This document shows, one piece after another, positions 58,345-64,000 of a DNA stretch of 64,000 bases. The notes beneath the pieces were generated by a model. The model saw only the letters and a list, made by a program, of their open reading frames with translations, ran no database searches and was not told the origin of the DNA. Within the stretch, counting starts at the first letter, position 1. Each line of letters begins with the position of its first letter. The stretch is from NCBI GenBank assembly GCA_900312665.1, contig ONZQ02000009.1, forward strand, positions 1,288,744 to 1,352,743, read 5' to 3'. The position numbers and the translations under genes were made by a program. This DNA comes from Cephalotrichum gorgonifer (Eukaryota; Ascomycota; Sordariomycetes; Microascales; Microascaceae).

Positions 58345-59722
58345 TCACGGCTTGAAGTTCCACCGGCGAGATATAAAGCGGACCATGTATACCAGGGCTA
58401 TCAAGACCGGGACCTCAATTAAAGGCCCCACGGTCGACGCAAGGGCCTGCTTGCTATCCGGTCCAAAGGTCGCGACAGCCACAGCGATAGCCAGTTCAAA
58501 GTTGTTACTGGCGGCCGTGAAGCTCTGCGTGGCTGAAAGCGAGTAGTTGAAGCCCATGTATCGCGCCATCCATAGAGTTAGGAAGAAGATGGCGAGGAAG
58601 TAGACGATGAGCGGGGCGGCGACGCGGACCACCGACACGATTTGCTGTACTACGTGGCGTCCTTGCGACGCGAACAAGACCAGGATCGTGTAGAGCAGGC
58701 CGATGAGCGACCAGGGGGAGAGGAAGCGTAGGAAAACCTCATCGTACCATCTGGGGCTGGCTAGCCAGCGCACGAGGAACCGCGTGACGATGGCTGCTCC
58801 GAGGGGGATTCCTAGGAAGACGGCAACGCTCGTGGCGACTATAGAGTAGGATACGCCCTGGGCCGCTGGCTCTCCGCTCAAGATGCTGATGAACAAGACG
58901 GCCATCGGGGCGTAGAGAACCATCTGCATAAGGGAGTTGACGGCGACGAGGATAGCGCAATATTCCGTGTCACCGCCGGCAAGCCCGTTCCAGATCAGGA
59001 CCTTATTCGAGAGCCAGGTCAGTCGCTGTAGATCCGAGAGTGTGAGATATTCTTGACAAACCATTGCGATGCATCTCGCGAGGCCTACGAGAATAAGGCC
59101 TTCTCGTAGCTCCTTTTCATCGGGGAGAAAGGCCCAGGCCAGCCCAAGCTGCCAGGATTCATTATTAGGATGAACCAGAGGATACAAGATCCGAGGGGGA
59201 TTCCTGTGTAGGATGTATACATACCATAAACAAGGGAGCGATGATCCAGTTGATAAAAATGCTGAACGTAATCTGCTTCCAGATCTCGCGGTGCGCAAAG
59301 ACCCGGTGGAGTGACTCGTAGCGCACCTTACACAGAATCGGATACATCATGACGAGCAAACCAATAGCTATGGGAATGGATACATCGACGAACTTTCCCT
59401 GCTGCAAGGCCGGGCCGATGTTGGGGACGAAATTGCCGAGGATGATGCCAACAGCCATGGCGAGGAAGATCCAGAGAGCCAGGAGCCTATCCAGCCAGCC
59501 CAGCGCCTTGAAGGCAGAACTGGACTCCTCGGCCCTGCCACCGGCCTGCTTCTCCGCATTTCCCGGCGGCGTGAGACCCGCTTCTGGGTCGTCGTGTGTC
59601 TTTGGCTCAATGGAGTTGTCGGGCGTGCTTGGGCTGTGTTGTACCACGGTCGTAGAGGAATCGCTGGCGTTGTTGGCCAAATGGCGTGCCGCCAAGGCGG
59701 GGCTATCTCGTGTGGTAGCCAT
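58345..59722 (-). CDS. ACR3-family arsenite efflux permease
   Basis: Plasma-membrane As(III) (and in some cases Sb(III)) exporter of the BASS/ACR3 family. Three exons: 59722-59225, 59148-59062 and 59001-58345, phase 0 throughout, 413 residues. A disordered acidic N-terminus (~75 residues) precedes ten predicted membrane helices, starting at ALWIFLAMAVGIILGNFVP. Family hallmarks: SIFINWIIAPLFM joined to LGLAWAFLP, the essential Cys in LARCIAM (about C193), VLIWNGLAGGDTEYCAILVA, and NNFELAIAVAVATFG with its essential Glu (about E364). Removing the 60 bp second intron restores ARCIAM-VLIWN. It lies downstream of the bZIP gene in the same direction. Confidence 0.94.
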
Positions 59723-60420
59723 TGCTTGTATTTCGATACGATTGGCAACAGGTCAGTGGCAGAACTCGTGTCGCGATTGGTGTTGTGCAAATGCGCTGGT
59801 CAATGGCAATCATGGTTCGGGATTCTGGAGCAGTAGCTTGCTCACTTATATACCACATCGTCATCTTCCCACATGCCAAGAGCGGCGAAACTCCTCCATG
59901 GTTTGCTCGTGAAATTTTATACCAATGGCATTGTTGGACTGACACATTGGTGAGTAAAGTGCCCAAAAACCCATCAGTGCGTTTGAGTTCGACCAATCAA
60001 CGACCGCATATGACACACTCCCTCGGTGAGTACTGGATGAAAGGGAGGCCAAAAAAAAAGGGCGTGTCGCGAGTTGCTCTGCCGGATGATGAGCTAATAA
60101 GAATGAGCTGGAACATGCGGGGTGTGTCGGCCATTACTCTTTCTCGAGCACTAATTACCAAGACTGACTTTGGCAAGCCATAACATCACCCAAGTAAGGC
60201 GTCACTTCGCAACCAACCACATCATTGCTACGATGAGCGCGACCTGAGAGCGTAAAACTCCCACTGCGCATATTTCCTTTGATTTTGGATTATGATCGGC
60301 CTCCGACATTCTATGATGATATGGATTGAGCTTGGGAATGTACTTGTATAGCTGGCATAGGCGCACATGTCTTGGGGCGCAAAGCATCGATTAAGTTAGG
60401 TCAAGTAAGAATACATCAAG
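59723..60420. other. Spacer between bZIP and ACR3 genes (ACR3 promoter)
   Basis: 0.7 kb. Should hold the ACR3 promoter. I found no copy of the yeast Yap8 site (TGATTAATAATCA). No gene. Confidence 0.5.
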
Positions 60421-61397
60421 TTAAGCTATCATATCCAGTATCCGGAATAGCTTGCTGTTCTGAACCAGACAGTCGCCTATTCCCCCACAATCCAGCAACT
60501 CACGGGCCTGGGCCGAATCCATATAGCATCGGAGTTCTACGATGATCCCAACAGCTACCTCGCAAGACACCGCCGTCATTGTTAGGCTGGATGTGGTGAC
60601 CGGAACATCAGGTGGGCAGTAGCAGTCGGGCATGGGGGGGAGTATATCTGACCCGCTTCGGGTCGTCGCTTCGGGGCAGTTATCCCATAGCTTTGTAGGG
60701 TCCCGACGGAAGATATGTGGTGCGCGGGGAGAGCCGCCGTAGTTGTCGTGACTTCCAACACCAAGCCCCGTGGAGTCTTCTAGCTCCTCCGCGGGTGGAA
60801 TAAAGATAGCATCGAGCGAGAGGGAAGCCTCCAAGGGCTCTGTCGTACGTGGGGTAGAGCTGGAAGAGGATGTGCTCGGCGGCGAGGAAATAATATTCGT
60901 CCTACGAGGAGTGGCGATCATCTCGGGCAATGCGACGTCTGAGTACTTGGGAGTGTTGCCACTAGGTTGTCGACTTTTTGTACTGGCTATCGGGGCCGCG
61001 TGCCTTGACGAATCGTTACCCGGTATTGTCTCGGCATCCCGCCCGACCCCGGAGAAGAGCTGGCGGTAGACATCTATCTCCTCCTGCGAAACACCCCTGG
61101 CATGGAGGAGGCCACGGAGCATCTGGTTCTCGAGGACAACGGCCCTTGAGGCCTGCTGCATCTCCAGGCTAGCCTCGACGCCGCGTCTCTCATACTGTTG
61201 GAGCCGCTGCTGGAGGTCTTCCATGTATTCGCGCCGACGCGCTCGCGAGCGACGCTGGTGGTCGCGGTTCCGAGTTACAGCGGCGACGGTCTTGTTCTGC
61301 ATGGGATGTAATACTCGGTCAATGTGTTAGTCAGCGCTACGCCGGAGCGTCTGGTCGTCTGGACCTATGGCGGTCAAATGCGTACCTTTTGAGGCAT
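60421..61397 (-). CDS. bZIP transcription factor with Cys-containing C-terminal half
   Basis: Two exons: a 12 nt first exon (61397-61386, MPQK) and 61296-60421, about 295 residues. The 89 bp intron has donor GTACGC, branch TGACTAAC and acceptor CAG, giving MPQKNKTVAAVTRNRDHQRR. An ATG formed at the acceptor (61302) would otherwise be taken as the start. Basic region NRDHQRRSRARRRE matches N-x7-R; a heptad zipper follows (LQQRLQQYERRGVEASLEMQ, VVLENQMLRGLL). The C-terminal half is Ser/Pro-rich with seven cysteines (NCPE, DCYC, SCEV, RCYM, DCGGIGDC). Position beside ACR3 and a rhodanese-type reductase suggests, but does not prove, an arsenic-responsive regulator like yeast Yap8/Arr1. Confidence 0.85.
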
Positions 61398-61855
61398 GGA
61401 TGGTGCAATTGGGTTTTGACAGCATCTCTCAGTTTGCGATATAGTTGATTTGGGCTTCCAATGGCACTGGCGAGCGGCAGAGTGCCAACGGGACTCTGAA
61501 CTACAAAGTCAAACCTCACCAGGGCAAGAAGGGCCAGACGTCGTATGAGTGCTGATATTCGCAGGCCAATAGTAGCTAGGCAGTGACAGGCACAAATATG
61601 GGGCCACTAGCGGCAGTATTACCCGCCCCAACGAGCCGACTTTGCAATGGTACATATGAGATCGGTGGACTAACACGCTCTCTAGCTCCAACTGTTTAGC
61701 CAATCGTTGTCCAGCCCTGACACAGTCCGTCACCAGTCAGATCTAGCCAATTATACGCAAGACCTGACACAGCATCTTGTATGCCGGATATCCCTCCCTG
61801 CTGCTCCATCCACTTACAAAACCACGTTCATAGCCATTAAAGCCACAACCCCCCC
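61398..61855. promoter_or_regulatory. Divergent promoter region, bZIP and rhodanese-type reductase
   Basis: 458 bp separate the two divergent start codons, so the genes probably share regulatory DNA. No specific operator could be assigned by eye. Confidence 0.5.
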
Positions 61856-62578
61856 ATGAAGTGCAGATTTACAGTGTATTCGCTGATCACACGGAATTTT
61901 TCCTCCTACCGAGCCACTTTCCTGAGTCACGGACACGGATACTTGAGAGGAATGTCGTCAACGCAGGCAAGCGACAGAGCTGTTGCCGCCCCGTGGTATG
62001 CTGCATACCCAGCGCCGAGAAACGCTCAGCCTGAGTCGTTGACGCGGGAGCAAGTCCTAGAGATGCTCAAGTCCAGTGACCCATCCGGGGGCGGCGCACG
62101 GAAGTTTTTGCTCGTGGACCTGCGTCGTAACGATCACGAGGTTTGCTTTGCCCCGTGCCCACCTCCTTCTTGTCCTACAACGGGGGCACTGCTAACGGAG
62201 GTTGCGCACAAGGGGGGAACAATTCAAGGGTCCATCAACCTACCAGCCCAGAGCCTCTATCCCACCATCCCAACCCTGTACAGTATTTTCAAGGCTGCCG
62301 GTATTCAGACCGTCATCTGGTACTGTTGTAAGTATAAGCAACTGGCACCTAACTCTGGACAAGAAGAAGGATTCTGTTCCACTAACCCAGGTGACACAGC
62401 GTCTTCCAAGGGGCGCGGCAATCGGGCAGCTGGTTGGTTCGGCGATTACATCGCTGACCAGGGCGACACAGCGATGAAAAGCAAAGTCTTGCGCGAGGGG
62501 ATCAAGGGTTGGGCTGGAGCTGGAGACGAGTACAGGGAGTGGATGGTCGAGTACACGCCCAGCACGTGGGAGAAATGA
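61856..62578 (+). CDS. Rhodanese-fold CX5R protein, candidate Acr2/Arr2-type arsenate reductase
   Basis: Three exons: 61856-62140, 62213-62327 and 62400-62578; 192 residues. Splicing gives DLRRNDHE-GGTIQGSINLPA-QSLYPTIPTL, then TVIWYC joined across intron 2 to SSSKGRGNRAAGWFGDYIAD. The active-site loop is C-SSSKG-R (CX5R, Cys about 133, Arg about 139), as in Cdc25/Acr2 rhodaneses; yeast Acr2 has HCX5R, here Tyr precedes Cys. The first 32 residues (MKCRFTVYSLITRNFSSYRA) look like a mitochondrial presequence. The second Met (61952, MSSTQAS) would give a 160-residue cytosolic form close to normal Acr2 size. Context (ACR3 and bZIP) supports arsenate reduction; another rhodanese role remains possible. 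Confidence 0.82.
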   Translation: MKCRFTVYSLITRNFSSYRATFLSHGHGYLRGMSSTQASDRAVAAPWYAAYPAPRNAQPESLTREQVLEMLKSSDPSGGGARKFLLVDLRRNDHEVCFAPCPPPSCPTTGALLTEVAHKGGTIQGSINLPAQSLYPTIPTLYSIFKAAGIQTVIWYCCKYKQLAPNSGQEEGFCSTNPGDTASSKGRGNRAAGWFGDYIADQGDTAMKSKVLREGIKGWAGAGDEYREWMVEYTPSTWEK

Positions 62579-64000
62579 GGGACGTGCATCGCTGTTCTTG
62601 TAGAGGAGTGTCAGCTGCCGTAGTCACGGTTTCCCCCTTTTCCTTCGCACCGCTAATTCTACCAACTTCGTTATCCTTGTCCCGCTTTTCAAACATCCAG
62701 GCTTCTTGAGGAACAAGTAGGTGTGTGCTTCGTTGACTCTGTCCGGTAATGGGCAGGACCAAGACTGTGTGCCACTTCTTCGAGGTGATTGGCTGATTAT
62801 TCCCATTGTTTTTTTCTCCGATGGAACCCAACACGGAACAGGGTTAGGCGATAGATACGTCCGAGAATAGCGAACTGGCCGGCCAATAGAAGTAGGCAAG
62901 TGACTGTCCCTTGGTAGTCGTTCTGTCTCCCTTTATACACGGATCGATTAATGATACTCAAGGCTCCACTTCCGGCCCAACCCTCTATTTGAATGGAGAT
63001 AGACTAGTAGACTGTACTTGTATGGGGGAGCTGGCTAAGTATATGTATTATTACAGTCCGCCCGTATTCGAGAGGACAAACCTAGAGCGACCGTGGCAAT
63101 GGCAAGATGTAGCCATGAGCGGGACGAATGTTGAATAGCATCGAAGTCTTGCCAGGATTTTGCATTTGCGGGGATGTTCCTCTTGCCCAGGCCCGGCGGG
63201 TGATTTGCCAGAGGCAAAAACTGGCTTGGCATGCAATGAGTTTGCCGCCAGTGCAATAAGGATGCTATCTGCGCTTTCCAGGCAATCAGGGGAAACGGGA
63301 TTGACATCCGTGTCTTGACCCACCCAGTGTTTAGACAGTGGCGACTATCTTAACCAATGAGTCTGGGGCATGTACTTGTTCGCCTTACGATTTGCCCTCC
63401 GCCCTTGTAGGGCGGAAGTGAGTGTAACGCTCGGGGTAAGTCACTGCATATTACCGAAACACACTAATACCGGGAAAAGCAGGGGCAGCTGTTGGGACCA
63501 CCCCCTACGCCATGCCCATGGTGAGCCTCGGATTCGGAATTGGTGTCAGTCCCCGATGGTGATTGGCTGGTACTATGGGATCCTACCTTTTGTGCCGAAG
63601 CCTTTATCGTTTTCCCACCTCGACCACCGTGGCGGCCCGTGACGACCCGTGACGACATCGCGGAGTACAAATGGCCGGATGGCTCCTGGCGGAAAGGGGA
63701 GAGAGCTTGCGAAGATGAGAGGACACCCTAGTACTCAGCTTATTCCTATTTCGATTCAGCATTTTTGCTGAGTCGAGAGCCCAGGGATCGAGAGAAGAAC
63801 GCCAGACTTAAAATCGAATACCCCAGCCAACTTGGTCATCCAGGGGTACACCTCACTTCTACGGGTGGCCCATTCCTCCACAAACCACTTGCCCACGGCC
63901 CCGCAGCGGGATCAGCCCTCAATTGTACAGCCATAGAAAGCTAGACATGTCCGGGAACCACGGCGAGGCCTTGGATCGCGCAGAACGCGACCTAACCCGT
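62579..64000. other. Right-end region without a recognised gene
   Basis: 1.4 kb to the window edge. A short direct repeat CGTGACGAC lies at about 63639-63656. Nothing else identified. Confidence 0.4.

Noticed and set aside
61327..61333. TTAGTCA as a possible Yap-type response element ahead of the bZIP gene
   Set aside because: It is the reverse complement of the TGACTAA branch point inside the bZIP first intron, so splicing explains it.
63370..63731. Plus-strand ORFs near the right end
   Set aside because: No recognisable family and no supporting splice or composition signal.

Overview
The window is nuclear DNA of a filamentous ascomycete (Pezizomycotina, most likely a Sordariomycete). Genes have several short introns (about 45 to 110 bp) with GTRNGT donors, CTAAC or CTGAC branch sites and CAG, TAG or AAG acceptors. 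Coding exons are rich in G or C at third positions, and intergenic DNA is pyrimidine-tract rich. Family content also fits: a DIM-5-type SET methyltransferase, a ChAPs exomer protein, a UPF0643 protein, a SesA-NACHT-ankyrin NLR and an X-intrinsic aquaporin. All gene models below were spliced by hand, and intron phases were checked for reading-frame continuity.

The left third (1-23.3 kb) is mostly conserved housekeeping. It holds the 3' end of an H3K9 methyltransferase, a tRNA-Ser(GCU), a ChAPs (Chs5-Arf1 binding) protein, a sphingoid-base kinase, S-adenosylhomocysteine hydrolase, eIF3h, a UPF0643 protein, a glyoxylate/hydroxypyruvate reductase-like dehydrogenase and a Gln-rich Zn2Cys6 regulator. 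A 20-N assembly gap at 7483-7502 is flanked by two copies of the same ~65 bp sequence. A 7.7 kb stretch (23.3-30.9 kb) holds no gene that I can recognise.

The middle (30.9-43.4 kb) has an F-box protein, a 750-residue ankyrin protein, a MIX23/Cid2 protein, the NatA auxiliary subunit NAA15 and a four-exon single-pass membrane protein visible only after splicing.

The right third is accessory. From 44.5 to 52.5 kb lie a broken subtilisin-like fragment, a small ZZ zinc-finger ORF, an XIP aquaporin and a SesA-NACHT-ankyrin NLR gene. The NLR is interrupted by an in-frame stop and carries recent internal duplications. This looks like a decaying NLR/incompatibility-type region. After AT-richer, gene-poor DNA with a possibly 3'-damaged sulfotransferase-like gene, the right end (58.3-62.6 kb) carries an ACR3-type arsenite efflux carrier, a bZIP factor with a cysteine-rich tail and a rhodanese-fold CX5R protein. 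This resembles the regulator/reductase/exporter logic of the yeast ARR1-ARR2-ARR3 arsenic cluster and is the most system-like feature of the window.
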